Source: Strigops habroptila (Eukaryota; Chordata; Aves; Psittaciformes; Psittacidae). Taken from it: DNA of 64,000 bases. The position numbers and the translations under genes were made by a program. Every line of letters starts with the position of its first letter. Positions within the stretch are counted from its first letter, which is position 1. Of the stretch, positions 15,101-26,224 are shown piece by piece. The notes under the pieces are model-generated. The model was not told the DNA's origin, searched no databases, and saw nothing but the letters and a program-made list of their open reading frames with translations. The DNA lies in assembly GCF_004027225.2 (NCBI RefSeq), contig NC_044279.2, forward strand, positions 40,572,744-40,636,743, read 5' to 3'.

Positions 15101-18100
15101 ATAACCCTTACAGATACGGAAGCCAGTGAGGTCCAAACACTGTGGTGTATGCAATCGATGTATAGCAAAGTTCGATCACCACTGCCCGTGGGTGGGTAAC
15201 TGTGTAGGTGAGTAACTTGCTAAAATATGATGTTGTCTTAACAGATAAAGAAGGGAAAAGCTTCTGAAATCAACGCTGGGTGTTGTACAGGTTTGTGTCT
15301 GTTCTCATTTCATGGTGAAAGTGACTTGGCTTCTGCGAAAATCTGAGGAAGAGCTGTTGAGGACGTCTGGTAGAGGGAAAAACATTTTCAGTATTGAGCT
15401 TAATTTTTTTTTTTTCTATATGCAATTCTCTGCATTATTCTCATTTGTATTGTCTGTAATATACTCATCCTCAAAATTGTTCCGTGTCTAATTCAGTTTC
15501 CTATGTATATACTTTTATTAACATAAACTCAATTAAAAGATGCAAAGCTTAACTGCTTTTTAATGTCTGCAGAAAAGGCATGTACCAATTCCACAATGGA
15601 CTGTTATCCATTACATAAGATAAAATCCTTTAATCTTTGCCACTAATTTTCAGTAATTTAATGGGAAAGTGTACTTATTCAGAATGTCATGATGATAGCA
15701 GCTAGATACAGAATGACTTTCTATTGAGATATTCTCCTCTTTTGACTCCCCAGGTAGTCACTTATTGTCCCCAGTGATGATGAAAGGAACATATATAGAA
15801 CAAGAATAAAGTCTCTAAATGCTACTATTCCCTGTCATACATTTTGAGAAACTTACTTGAAAGCCATTATTATGCAGGGAGCATTGAATACTTCACAGCT
15901 AGGAAATGAGTGCAGCCTGCCTCACTGCTTTATTTTTTTACGATACAAAGCAGAGGTAACTTTAATCTTGGGGAGGAATTAGGACCTGGATTCATTTGCA
16001 GCTGACAGCCAATAAATGCTTCATTGTGGTCCTTCCAAATATATATGATAATGGATAGTCACAGTAGTTTGGTCTTGTGATGAAGAGTAAAATAGTCGTG
16101 CTGGCATTTGAATTGTAATAGCACATCACTGAAGTCTCACTGAGATGGACTTATGTCGCTCCCTTCTAGTTTACATTCCCTATTGATGTGACTACCTGAG
16201 CTACTTTTGATTTATATTTTAGATGTACAATGAAGAACTAAGACGTTTTTAATTAAAACAGGGAAGGAGCATGGGCTCAGGTTTTGGGGAATGGTTAGTG
16301 ACTGTTTTGCATGAGTGCAGAGGAGTACTTGTCAATGGGACAGAAGATCCAGTATTTTAATCAGTAACTGGAAAAGCATGAAAAACAGACTGGGGAGGAA
16401 AGACCTTAGTATGTGTGTGTGCAGTAAGAGAGTGAGTAATGGGATTAAGTTAGGTGCAGGAAATGTTTTTTTAAAAACAGTGGTGATGGAAAAACAGAAT
16501 CTGTCTACTGGTGGTCTTGTACTGATTGCTTGGGATAACTGGAGGTAAAAGTAAACATTAGGACACTTGAAAGTATGCTGGGAAAAAAAGCATTAGAAAT
16601 CACACTCTGGGAACAGCCTGAACTGGAGGGAGCAATGGTTGAATGACCTTATATGGCTTCTCTGTTGCTCTCAGATTGGTACATGGTGACTCTGAGCATA
16701 GGATTACAAACCAGAATCCATTCTTAAAACAGCATTCCTGGTATGTTTGCCAAAAAGGGAAACATGAATCACACTTTTCTGGAATGGTGGAATTTGGAAA
16801 TATTTTGTGTAGTCTTCCTTTGAATGTGTTAGAAGGATAAGAATTTTACTAAAGATAGGACTGAGAAATACTCTAACAGTGTGTACAGACGCTAAAATCA
16901 TTTGGGGATAAAACTTGGCACGTAAAGAGATTGAGAGAGAATATTTTTACCATTCTGAAGAGGTTGACAAAAAGTACAGACTATTTGAAGTATAAATTCA
17001 TTGGCAATTGGGGCAAATTATTTGTGTCATACCCACAAAGTTTTAGTTAAAATTGCAGTGAGCAAGTCTCTAAAGGTGATTATACTTGTCTTTTTAAGGG
17101 ATTATCAAAATAGCATTATGCTTTTTACAGTTGGTGGTTTGAAAATAACAAATATTAAACTTGTAGTTACATTTCAAACACAAACTGCAGACTGGCAACA
17201 GAAATTTAGTCTTCAAGTAACAGCATGAAAGGAGCTAGACCCAATTTTTAAATTGTTGAGTCACATGGGTTCTGCTGGTGTTGTACCGAATTATTGTCCT
17301 GATAGCAGTGACTCAGAAGGTAGGTCTTCTGTATATGAGAAATTATTTTATGGTTTCCCCTAAACAGGATTCTTCTACAAGGAGCTAAAAGTAAAGAAAA
17401 ATAAAGAAATGGACGAACAGTCTAAATCATGCACTCTAACTTCATCAATAAAAAATTAATTGGCTTTATTATATGTTACTACTTATGTATAATATATGCA
17501 CAACCATATAGAAGAAAGTAGCAACAATTCTTACAGCATCGTTTTAGCTGTGGAGGATAACAGACTGTTCCTGCCAGACCAGGGTGAAACTGCAGAGAAT
17601 AGTGCTGTGTTTTGTCCAGTCTTATTCAAGATAGAGAAGAAAGGTTGTTTCTCCACTTCTTTTTCCAAAGTCTTTTGTTTGTTAAACTGTAACCAAGATT
17701 TGTGCCTGTCTCTTTTATGGTTTTGAAATGGTACACACATGATTTTACCAGATACAGATGGATTTCCTGTTAAGTAGCATTTGGTTTACTATCGTTGAAG
17801 ATGCTGCTGAATGAGCATCTCATCAGGTGCCTCTCAGGTGGACCTCTAGGTCACTGTTTAACTTCCATTTTTCAAAAGAATGTCTTTAATGAAACTTAAC
17901 AGTTCTGAAATTTAGAATGCAAATGAAAGTTATACCTTAGGGACATTCCCAGCACTGTTTCTCGTATGCTGTAGGTGATTGAAGGCAATGTTACAACATA
18001 TTTTATGTCTGCAGGAACTTGTTTGATTTTCAAGGAAATGTGTTTAGTCTAGCTTGTATTGTATGTGTATTTTTCCTCATCTCTTATTTATATAGTCTTT

Positions 18101-21100
18101 TAGTTCAGTTGCTAAAAGCACTTTATTTTCTGCCTCCAGAGGATGCTCTTGTTTTATCAGGCAAAACATTTGACATAATGAAGTAGTAAATGCTGTGTTG
18201 GTAGATGGTGACAGCCAAATCTTTTGTAGCCCATTATCATCTCTGTGGGTTTAATTTACAGCCTAGAGCAGTTGGAAGGTTGCAACAGTGGACATATTTT
18301 GCAAACAGAAGGAAGACTGAGTACCTCAATTATGATGTATTTGCATAAAAGACATCTTTTTAGCTCTATTAATGTTAAAAATAGATCAGTCTTTCGGTAA
18401 CTGAATTTTCTTGCATTTAAATTCTGTCTTAATGAATGGGATAAAAAACATTCTGCCTATTTTAGCCAGGTTGTCTGTTCAGTTACATGTATTTGTTTTA
18501 CAAGTTCTATTATATATTTTATTTTTAGCTTCATCAACCAGGTTTAAACCTAAGCTGTGAATTAGCTTATTATGAAAGGAGGTTGTATATTTATTCATAT
18601 TTTTATTTCTTTTAAGAAAGTGAATGCTGTAGTCTGATGATTTATCAATGGGATTTTAAAACTATTGATGTGTAATTCCTGGCTGTTCAGGGCTCTGCAA
18701 CAGCTGTCACCAACATTGTTCTAAATCAATAATTTTATTAGCTCATGAAAGGTTACAAATGAAATGCATTTGTGCGAATTGCAGCTATAATGTGACAGAA
18801 ATTGAAGAAAATGAAAACATTGCTTTGTTGTCTGAGAAGTATAAAAAAAAGAGAAATTGTAAGTAAACCAGCTAATTTCACTGTCTTGAAGTTATATTGG
18901 CTTAATGTGGGAGACTAATGTTTCTGTATACAATAAGAAGCAGTAATCTAAGCAAACAAACTTTCTGGTGTACTGTTGTCTGTCTTCTAAAAGAGTAGTA
19001 ATTCAATACCTGTTTCTGTGCAACTTTAGGAGCAGGGAACCACCGCTATTTTATGGGATACCTGTTCTTCTTGCTTTTTATGATCTGCTGGATGATTTAT
19101 GGATGTATCTCTTGTGAGTAAATAAGGGCCTTTTGCCCTTTTTTTTTTTTTTTTCAAATTGCCTATAAAGACTTTGTTTATCTCCTGGTATAGATTTTTA
19201 CAAGCTTCTGCCTCATCAGAGTTTTGGATATTTTTATTCTGGAATCAAACTGCACATCACTGATTGACTAGATTGGGTATTTTAAGTTAGAAGATGATGT
19301 TTTTCTTGTCCTAGATTTTTTTCTTTGTCACAGCCAAGTATGTGCATCTGTCATGTATTCAAGGAGTTGGGAAAGGAAGAGAGAACAAATAAAACTAATT
19401 TGGCACATTGTCATTTTCTTATTGAATACATTTGAATTTTGGCATTATGCTGATGTGCTGTAAACATATCTTAAACCTTCTGTATGTTTTCTGACACTTT
19501 GTTTATTCTCTAGACTGGGGGTTCCACTGTGAGACAAGTTATGCAAAAGATGGATTTTGGACCTATGTTACACAGATTGCTACCTGTTCTCCGTGGATGT
19601 TCTGGATGTTTCTAAACAGTGTTTTTCACTTCATGTGGGTGGCTGTGTTACTCATGTGTCAGATGTATCAGGTATGGAAGAGCCCTTCATTTGTAATGCT
19701 GAGTTTTTGGAGTGGCATAAGGATATCTAATAGTTCTCTCATTTGAATTTTCATGTTCATTACGCAAGATGAAGTGTTTAGTCTCAGCCATGCTGGAAGA
19801 GGCCAGCATCTGTTGTCTCTGGATATTAGGCATTATTCACTTCTCATTTACTTGTGCCTTTGTGGAGTTTTTTTGGGAGCAAGAGGTTTAAAATACCTAC
19901 CTCCTGCTTTCTATTCTCAGAATGACAAAAAGGCAAAACAGGACAGAGAAAGGCAATAAATACTAATAGAGGATAAGATCTGTGGGTTGAACTTTGAATA
20001 ATGCAATATGTCATTAGAAGAAAAAGGTGGTAACTTCAAAGGGACGCAGTAATTTCTTACAGTGCTTCAGTGTGATTTGAGACTACGCTACTGTAATGTA
20101 ATCTGACCAAACCCAAGTCTTTGTGTTTCTTCTTAAGGAAAGACAAGTCATACTGAAAGCCTTTAAGTATGGCTTGAAAGTCTTTCAGTATGACTTGTCA
20201 TTAATGAACCATGAGACTTACTGATTTAATTCTTTCAGAGATCCTGGAAATAAAAATAATCCTCTAAAGCTTAGATACAACTTTTCAGGAAATTTTAAGG
20301 TTTGTTCTCCTTTCTCTACAATATTCATCATTTATAACAGATATCAATTATTCTTGGCAAATGTCTTTGGCAAATCATCATTTCCCATAATGATGAAATG
20401 GATAAAATATTCCCTAAAATGCTTCTTTTGATTTGCAATTGCATAGCCCCTACTCTTGTTGCCTTTTTTTTTTTTTTTTGCCTATCCATCGTAAAATTTG
20501 GACCTATCCTTCTTATTGAACTGGCCAGAGTTATTGTCAAAATACTACCTACTATCTTAAAACCTTTACTTCCTACTTCAAAAGGCGGCTGTTGAGCTCA
20601 TTTACATACATAGACATGAAACTTCACAGGGTTTCATGGAGGCAAAGATAATGCTTGAGATACTAAGTACATCCAAATGAGGCAAGCCAGCCCAAGCTTA
20701 ACTTTTTAAATGTTCTTGCTTCTGCAACATGCAGTAGAGTTGACTTTTTATATTTCACAAGGAATGACTAGATTTTATCTTCCTGTAGTATAAGGTTGCT
20801 ATGGATGTTCTCACATTTTTGTTTCCAATTACATCACATTTAAGTAAGATAGCCTTTTAGGCTAACGTAGTTGGAAAGCTAGTAAAATCATAGCCTTTGG
20901 GCCAAATGATAATGGAAAAAGGAAAAAACACAAGTAAGAACAACCAAAAACACCTCACTTTTTTTCTGGCCATCTTCTTGTCTTGCAGGCAGAAAAGTTA
21001 TGTTACTGCAACTTATGTACGAAACTGGAAAAATATACTGATGGAGCTGTAACTAGAATGTCAGGAGGAGAAGGTGGTCATTCAAATGCTGTGAAAAATA

Positions 21101-23239
21101 ACTCCTGAATCTGTCATTTACAGTGCACTTCAGCTAACGATGAACTAAGAAGTCACAGTTTATTCAATGATCATGATTTATTTCTGATCCCTTTCAAAAT
21201 TAAATCTTTTGCACAGTCTGGTACAGGTGTGCTGTGGTGTTTTACGTTAGGACCTGATAATTTCCCTAGACAGAGAATTCCTTCTTCGAGAGAAAGAACA
21301 TAAACCAGTAAATTTGGTCTTCGTTTTTCAGTCTGGCTTATGAAGGGCTTGTTTGTATGTTTTTACATGAGCTAAATTGCTTAATTTTTTTTTTTTTTTT
21401 TTTTTCCCTGTCTTCAGATATCTTGCTTGGGTATCACGACAAATGAAAGAATGAATGCAAGAAGATACAAGCACTTTAAAGTTACAACCACATCTATTGA
21501 AAGCCCATTCAAGTAAGTTTTAAAGTGCAAACATATTTCTTATTTGTGCAGCCTTGCATATATTTGAATTGTGCAGCTTGTTGAAACAGAACATGGCTAA
21601 ATACTCTCTATACTATGAAAGAAGCAGCAGCACTTCCTTCCTGCTCAGGAGGAGACCATGAGCAAAGCTGTTCATGGAGAAGGGAGCAGGATGTCCCAGG
21701 AACTGAAGTGGGTGTTACATGGATGAAACATGGGCTTGAAACATGGGTATCAGTATGTAAAGGGTAGGTTGAGATTCTGGTTTCTGTAATGCTGAGGGTG
21801 CAAGCTGAAAGAGAGAGGGGGTCAGGGATAAAATAGCTCTGGGATGGAAATAGGGCAGCCTGGAGCAGCTTGTGGAGCCAAAGCAGGAAATAAATGGAGG
21901 CATGAGGCTGGTATATTGGTGGGTTGAGATCACAGTACAAAAGGAGCAATGAAAGGACAGAAGCATGTCTCATCCCGCTGCATATGCTTTGTCTCCTGCA
22001 GGGGCTACTGCTCTTTCAGGTGACACCCAGGGGAACAGGAGATAGGAGTTATTGTTGCAGTTTGATTTTTGTGCTAGAAGAGAAACCTGTGTGATCTTTT
22101 TTTTTTTTTAAGTTATATCAGATTTGTAGTGAGAAGCAGACAAGCATTTCTGTATGGTTGCAGTCTTCCAACAGATTAGATTTGTAACAAAAGCAGGTGA
22201 TAGTTTTTCCTGAAGAACACAGGGTGGTGCATGGGATAGGAGAAAACTACTGGTTTGATCCCCAAATTAATGTCACATTCACAAACCATTTCACTGAAAT
22301 AGCTGCTGTTATAAAAATGACTCCTGAAAATAACACCAGATGTCTAAAATAAGTGACTTGTCAGATGAACGTCACCTGTCAGATGAAGCATCAACATCAA
22401 GTAGTTGTCATCATCTTGTTGCTTAGAACTGCTCTTACATATATCGTAACATGAGCTTCTCTTCCAGAAACCTGTGATCTATTCAGCCCATGTATAATTA
22501 AGTTAAAAAACCCCAACATGCTGGAATTTTGATGTAGGTATCTTAAATATTTAACAATGAATTGATTCAGCAGCAGAAAGCACTTGAATGGTTCATTTAA
22601 TTCAGATAATGCTTTCTTAATTTTGTGTTGTCTAGGGACTTAATTGATCTTAGACCTGCAGCTGCTGAACCAGTATGTATGACAGAGATAGATTTTAATA
22701 AAACTTGAAATTATTCTAGGAAGACACTCACTTCATGCTGTTTTGTCTTGCATTCATCTGTACAATGCAACTTTCCTCTTAGGCATCTGAATTACTATGC
22801 TATGCTACATGATAATGCACGTCAGTAACATGTTACATTTTTCCATACAGTGTTAGTAGATAGTGGAAGCAAGTTAGTGTCTTGGTTGTGTCCAAGGATC
22901 AAACATCCGCAAGCCTGGTGACTACTTCTTATTCCAGAACTTGCTCATCAGTAATCACTAAAATAATTGTTAACTGAATTGGTTTTCTGCAGTTAGGAAC
23001 TTAAAGGGTGAAGAGTCGAATTTGTAGGTAGACAAAAAATGTTGTACTTTGGATAAGCTATGATGTTGCTTACTAACATGTGGTTTTGTTCTATTTTTAG
23101 CCATGGATGTATAAGGAACATTATAGACTTCTTTGAATTCAGATGCTGTGGTCTATTTCGGCCTGTTATCGTGGACTGGACAAGGCAGTATACAATAGAA
23201 TATGACCAAACTTCAGGATCAGGCTACCAGCTAGTGTAG
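1..23239 (+). CDS. ZDHHC17: ZDHHC17 (HIP14) palmitoyltransferase, 3' nine coding exons (5' partial)
   Basis: This gene encodes an integral-membrane protein S-acyltransferase of the Golgi and vesicles. In mammals it palmitoylates huntingtin, SNAP25 and CSP-type substrates, which bind its N-terminal ankyrin repeats. I joined exons 1-142, 2540-2640, 10098-10222, 13803-13865, 15114-15207, 19030-19113, 19514-19671, 21418-21512 and 23101-23239. They give one continuous frame of 999 nt after the first split codon, which is 332 residues plus stop. This corresponds to roughly the second half of the 632-residue human protein. In order it shows membrane helices, the DPG motif, a DHHC cysteine-rich domain with an intact DHHC tetrad, two more helices, TTNE (TTxE motif) and a C terminus ending GSGYQLV. 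The ankyrin exons must lie upstream of position 1. The exon sequence is nearly identical to the mammalian protein as I remember it, so identity is secure. The paralogue ZDHHC13 is less likely because it does not have the canonical DHHC tetrad. Confidence 0.97.
143..2539 (+). other. ZDHHC17 intron a (GT-AG)
   Basis: An ordinary GT-AG intron with a GTAAGT donor and a TTTACAG acceptor. It holds a CA microsatellite at 1439-1468 and several T-runs near 281-297 and 1911-1934. I see no exon, RNA gene or recognisable transposon inside it. Confidence 0.9.
1439..1468. repeat. (CA)n microsatellite
   Basis: A run of CA dinucleotides, interrupted by an extra A and by CG near its end, inside a ZDHHC17 intron. 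It is a simple repeat likely to vary in length between individuals. Confidence 0.9.
2540..2640 (+). CDS. ZDHHC17: ZDHHC17 exon b: membrane helix, ends at an AT-AC intron
   Basis: It encodes [20 protein letters not shown] followed by [13 protein letters not shown], a strongly hydrophobic aromatic helix. The exon ends in AATG with phase 1. The following bases are ATATCCTTTT rather than GT. Reading through into the intron departs from the conserved protein at once, which places the exon end at 2640. Confidence 0.95.
2641..10097 (+). other. ZDHHC17 intron b: U12-type AT-AC intron, 7,457 bp
   Basis: The intron begins ATATCCTTTT, an exact match to the minor-spliceosome 5' splice-site consensus (RTATCCTTT). 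It ends in CAAACAC, so the terminal dinucleotides are AT and AC. A branch-point-like TTCCTTGACTT lies at 10080-10090, with the presumptive branch A at 10087, 10 nt before the intron end. There is no polypyrimidine tract next to the 3' site, as is usual for U12 introns. The boundaries are fixed by the protein: G|AT rebuilds the Asp of WND-LNF. Otherwise the intron is AT-rich with T- and A-runs, and I see no other gene in it. Confidence 0.9.
10080..10090 (+). promoter_or_regulatory. U12 branch-point motif
   Basis: TTCCTTGACTT differs from the U12 branch-site consensus TTCCTTAAC by G for A at one of the two adenine positions, which is a tolerated variant. Its spacing of 10 nt to the AC end fits the usual 10-16 nt window. 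Confidence 0.82.
10098..10222 (+). CDS. ZDHHC17: ZDHHC17 exon c: helix plus DPG motif
   Basis: It starts with the second and third bases of Asp and encodes [20 protein letters not shown], then [25 protein letters not shown] is the DPG motif found just N-terminal to the DHHC domain in DHHC acyltransferases. The donor is AAG|GTAAAG with phase 0. Confidence 0.96.
10223..13802 (+). other. ZDHHC17 intron c with a CR1 copy
   Basis: A GT-AG intron with acceptor TTTTTCTGCAG. It holds one CR1 fragment at 10443-10750. The ORFs in the 12.1-12.7 kb stretch occur on both strands and have no splice or homology support. I see nothing else. Confidence 0.88.
10443..10750 (+). mobile_element. CR1 retrotransposon 3' fragment
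   Basis: The sequence carries the usual avian CR1 landmarks in order: GACTTTTTATAAGGGCTTGT, GTGATAGGACAAGAGG, ATTCTTTACTGTGAGGGTG, GGCACAGGTTGCCCAGAGA, CTGGTCTAGTGGAAGGTGTC, and the 3' end ATTCTATGATTCTGTGA. It is 5'-truncated, as is typical, and lies in the sense orientation of ZDHHC17. Near 10700 it contains a small local duplication (CTTTAAGG / CTTAAAGATGG). Confidence 0.95.
13803..13865 (+). CDS. ZDHHC17: ZDHHC17 exon d: start of cysteine-rich domain
   Basis: A 63-nt exon encoding 21 residues ([14 protein letters not shown], then IFCSTCL). It supplies the first CxxC of the DHHC cysteine-rich domain. Both boundaries are phase 0. The donor is TTG|GTAGTG. Confidence 0.96.
13866..15113 (+). 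other. ZDHHC17 intron d
   Basis: A GT-AG intron with a GTAGTG donor and a CCTTACAG acceptor. It is AT-rich, with no recognisable repeats or genes. Confidence 0.88.
15114..15207 (+). CDS. ZDHHC17: ZDHHC17 exon e: DHHC catalytic motif
   Basis: It encodes [20 protein letters not shown], then [11 protein letters not shown]. The catalytic tetrad Asp-His-His-Cys is encoded at 15174-15185, and the Cys at 15183-15185 is expected to form the acyl-enzyme intermediate. The surrounding C/H zinc ligands are all present. The donor is GTAG|GTGAGT, phase 1. Confidence 0.98.
15208..19029 (+). other. ZDHHC17 intron e
   Basis: A GT-AG intron, 3.8 kb and AT-rich, with acceptor CAACTTTAG. The short ORFs inside it (for example near 16.3-17.7 kb) are not flanked by convincing splice sites. 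I see no transposon or RNA gene. Confidence 0.85.
19030..19113 (+). CDS. ZDHHC17: ZDHHC17 exon f: membrane helix after DHHC domain
   Basis: It encodes [20 protein letters not shown], then WMIYGCIS, a membrane helix immediately C-terminal to the DHHC domain. It starts in phase 1 and ends T|GTGAGT, also phase 1. Confidence 0.97.
19114..19513 (+). other. ZDHHC17 intron f (400 bp)
   Basis: The shortest ZDHHC17 intron in the window. GTGAGT donor, TTCTCTAG acceptor, and a T-run around 19140-19154. Nothing else is recognised. Confidence 0.88.
19514..19671 (+). CDS. ZDHHC17: ZDHHC17 exon g: lumenal loop and last membrane helix
   Basis: It encodes [20 protein letters not shown], then [18 protein letters not shown] and [15 protein letters not shown]. 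This is a lumenal loop followed by the final long hydrophobic helix. The donor is CAG|GTATGG, phase 0. Confidence 0.97.
20142..20199. repeat. Near-perfect inverted repeat (23-bp arms, 12-nt loop)
   Basis: The left arm 20142-20164 is the reverse complement of the right arm 20177-20199 except for one position (20160 against 20181). The first 18 bp (GACAAGTCATACTGAAAG) pair perfectly. The loop is AAGTATGGCTTG. The transcript of ZDHHC17 would form a stable hairpin here. It could be a fold-back created by a local duplication, a transposon remnant, or a small-RNA precursor. I do not recognise it. Confidence 0.9.
20989..21230 (+). other. Candidate alternative last exon of ZDHHC17 with poly(A) site
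   Basis: A pyrimidine-rich acceptor (CTTTTTTTCTGG...CTTCTTGTCTTGCAG) ends at 20988. Splicing exon g (phase 0) to 20989 would keep an open frame for 39 residues, beginning [10 protein letters not shown] and ending NAVKNNS, with a TGA at 21106-21108. An ATTAAA signal lies at 21199-21204, followed by a GT-rich stretch (about 21219-21242). Such a product would lack the TTxE motif and the C-terminal tail. An open frame of this length can also arise by chance, so this remains a hypothesis. The end coordinate is approximate. Confidence 0.3.
21418..21512 (+). CDS. ZDHHC17: ZDHHC17 exon h: TTxE motif
   Basis: It encodes [20 protein letters not shown], then [15 protein letters not shown] is the conserved TTxE motif that packs against the DHHC active site. 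The donor is AA|GTAAGT, phase 2. Confidence 0.97.
21513..23100 (+). other. ZDHHC17 intron h
   Basis: A GT-AG intron with acceptor CTATTTTTAG. It includes a purine-rich, more G-rich stretch at about 21.6-22.0 kb whose antisense ORFs look fortuitous. No repeats or genes are recognised. Confidence 0.87.
23101..23239 (+). CDS. ZDHHC17: ZDHHC17 last coding exon and stop
   Basis: It encodes the end of Asn, then [36 protein letters not shown] and TSGSGYQLV, with TAG at 23237-23239. The NxxDFF segment corresponds to the conserved C-terminal (PaCCT-type) element of DHHC enzymes. The vicinal cysteines after it are candidates for regulation by acylation. Confidence 0.97.
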
Positions 23240-23947
23240 CACCACCTTCGTCCTGTGAGCATATCGTATCTGAGTGGTGCCTGAAAAATCTTCTCTCTCT
23301 CTCGACTCTGCATCCCTTGAAGAGTAGCATGCTATGTGTAGGGCTGATGATGAATCATAAGGTACCTTCTCTTCATCAGAATTTTATTAACAAACGTAAA
23401 AGTGGACAGAATAAACTGCCAAACCTGATAAGGAAGAGGAGGAAGATCAAAAAGGGATTTTAACAGTTCTTAACATGAGAATTATTCACGATCGCATACT
23501 CACAGTATTTGTTGTTGGGTTTTTTATTTAAGGTCTTTCACAATGGAGCATGAGATTATTGAAGTATTGACATAAGTAGTTACGTTGTGCTGAGCAGAAA
23601 AATTTATTTCCCAATACAAATAATTCCACTGAAACAAGAATCTAGAACATAAAACTAAATTTCATGATGCAGCGTTCACTGATCACTATGTTGTAGTTCC
23701 TGTAACGTGATATTTTTAATACAGGTTTTTAGTAGTATCATGTACATTGAAAAATGTGCTTTTCAGTACTGTTACCAACATCATGTGGTGGGAATCCCCT
23801 GTAAGGTGTTAAGTTATAGCAGTAGGGCACGTCAGATAATGCTGAAAAAAATACATTGCCCACATTTTTTGGTGACTGGTTTTTGCCACCAGTTACTGGT
23901 ACAACTAAATACTTGTAATAACCCTGTTCTGAGATTATATAGTATGA

Positions 23948-23957
23948 AATAAATAAA
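23948..23957 (+). terminator. Proximal overlapping poly(A) signals of ZDHHC17
   Basis: Two overlapping AATAAA hexamers (AATAAATAAA) about 710 bp after the stop codon, candidates for a short 3' UTR form. Confidence 0.45.
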
Positions 23958-26224
23958 GCAAGCTCTTCTGTCAAAGTTAAAGCCCTGCTTAAATGCATGA
24001 TACACCTGTAAAACTAGATTACTATATATATAATGTTCAGGAAAAAAAGTGGAAAAAATTCATTATCTTTGAAGTAACTGTATAAGCAACTTACAAACTA
24101 GCGATGTTTTAGTATTAGGTTTGGTCCTCACACAGTACCAGTGTAGTGTAATTGGAGACATGTTGGAAGAGAAATTGCGTGGGGGAAACCACAGATGTGA
24201 AAGCAAGAATCTCAGTTGTAAAAGGACAAGACAGTTTTAAATTGGATGCAACTGCAGAAGAAGAACCCAAAGTTGTCTGTAATGCTCATTTGGTTTGGTT
24301 GTAAAATAATGGAATCCAAACTTTAAAAAAGCGAAGTTCCCCATGATAGTACACGCACACAGAAAATGTAACACAACGTTCTGAAGAAGGTGGTGTATTG
24401 GCACATGGAAATCACCCTTATTTTCTTTTTTTAAGTTCTCATGCTACAGATATGTTTGGAAGGTAAGGAATGATCTGAAACTGCATTCCAAAGGGGCTTT
24501 TCTTGAATGTGATGCACTGATTTTTGTTATGGTGTTTTCATAAACTCATAGTGAATTGTTCACTGCTTCCTTAACTATTGTTTACAGAGAGACTGAGAAT
24601 CAGGTTAGTTCTCTTCTAAGTGCTGTAGCAACCCAGTGGTTCGAGAAACCTGTGAGGGGAGTTTGGGGAGGGACCTGAAAGCAGATGTCTGATACCAGTG
24701 TAAAGAATGTGTATCTGTATATAAATAATTTATCAAATAGTTTTCTCTCTGTGAGTGTGTGTTTAGTGTATTTAAAGCTGCTCATTTTCATTTTATTCAA
24801 CCAAAAAAGTGTAGGAAGATATCTAATGAGCTTTTAGTGATGTTCAATATTGCTGTTAATAGGCATTATGCCCTGCAAATTCACTGCATGTTTGATGCTT
24901 GGCAAAATTAGCGTTTTCTGTAATATGCAGATTACAGGTAATAAAGCAATCTAGTGGTATTCCCGGCCCTTGCCTTAGTAAGAGGAGCAGTGAAACTGTA
25001 AATAGTTGATGTTCAGTATTTGCAAGTAAACATTTTTCTGTAGATGTTCATTGATCTCAAGACACACACTTAGTTTGCAAGTACCAGATATCAGGATTTA
25101 CAGAAGTGCAGCATTAGAGTACTGGAATGTTTAATACTGGAAAAATCAGCGTCGTCTTGGATACAGTTTTAGTGGGAAGGGTTTGGGTGGAGGGGTGGCA
25201 AGAAGCTGTTGCTATTTTTGTCAGACAAAATTTGTAGTCCTAACGAAGACACGTTCTGTTTCAGTGAAAACAGTTGACATCAGTTATTCATATTTTTTTC
25301 TACTCAGAAAAAAGCATGAAGACTTCCCAATGTTGTTTTAATCACCAGTAATGTTCTGCATATTTGTTCAGTTGGGGTTTGGGTTTGGCTTTTGTTCCCA
25401 CATTTCTGTTAGGGGTCGGTTGACTTGAAGAACTTCCATCCACTTTATTGACTATCGCCTTGCACCAGAAGAGCAGTTCAGTATGTGATACACGTTCTGG
25501 TTTTAGTTGCCCAGTAGCATTAACTGCCATGACTCGTGTCACACAGAAATGTTTGTAGAAGAAGAGGTGATCTTTGGTAGTACGTAGTGAGTTCTGCACT
25601 ATTTACTTGTTAATAGCTCTCTGGTGACAGTTCTGTTGAGACCTGCAGAATTTGAGCAGTAGTGATAGCTGTGAAAATTAACTTGCATATCTGGAGTTAG
25701 GGTGTATGGAGTTTCCAGTGCAAAATGTAATTTGTCTTGAGTAACGCTGAATGGTTTGATGTGAAATCATAAAATCAAGCAGGGGGGAGCCACCTATGCA
25801 GCATTTTCCTGTCAAGTTATCAAACGTACAACTCACCTGTCGAACCAAAACTGCATTGCTTCTGAAACTTAACAAAGCTGATCCAGACCAACAGCAGATC
25901 AGACCAACATAATCTGACATAGGTAGAATAAATGGGAATTTTGTCTTGGCCCTAAACATGTGCTGTTTCTTTGCAGGTTTCTGTATTCTTTGATGTCCAC
26001 CAGATATTATTTTTTTTTTCCAATTAATGTGTAAAACAGCATCACTACATTTTAAGCTATGGATTTTTTTGTATATTCTTTATTTATAACTGTGCCAAGT
26101 ATTATTTTAATACTGTCAAGATCTTGATGTATTACATTGTGAACAAAAAAAATCTGTAAAATGTTTAATAAATTAGCTCTCCTTACATAAATTAAATCTG
26201 TTAAATTTTGTAAGTTATTAATCA

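Larger units (their letters stand above)
19672..21417 (+). other. ZDHHC17 intron g
   Basis: A GT-AG intron ending in a very long T-run (about 21384-21405) and CTTCAG. It contains the inverted repeat at 20142-20199 and a possible alternative terminal exon at 20989 to about 21,230; both are described separately. Confidence 0.88.
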
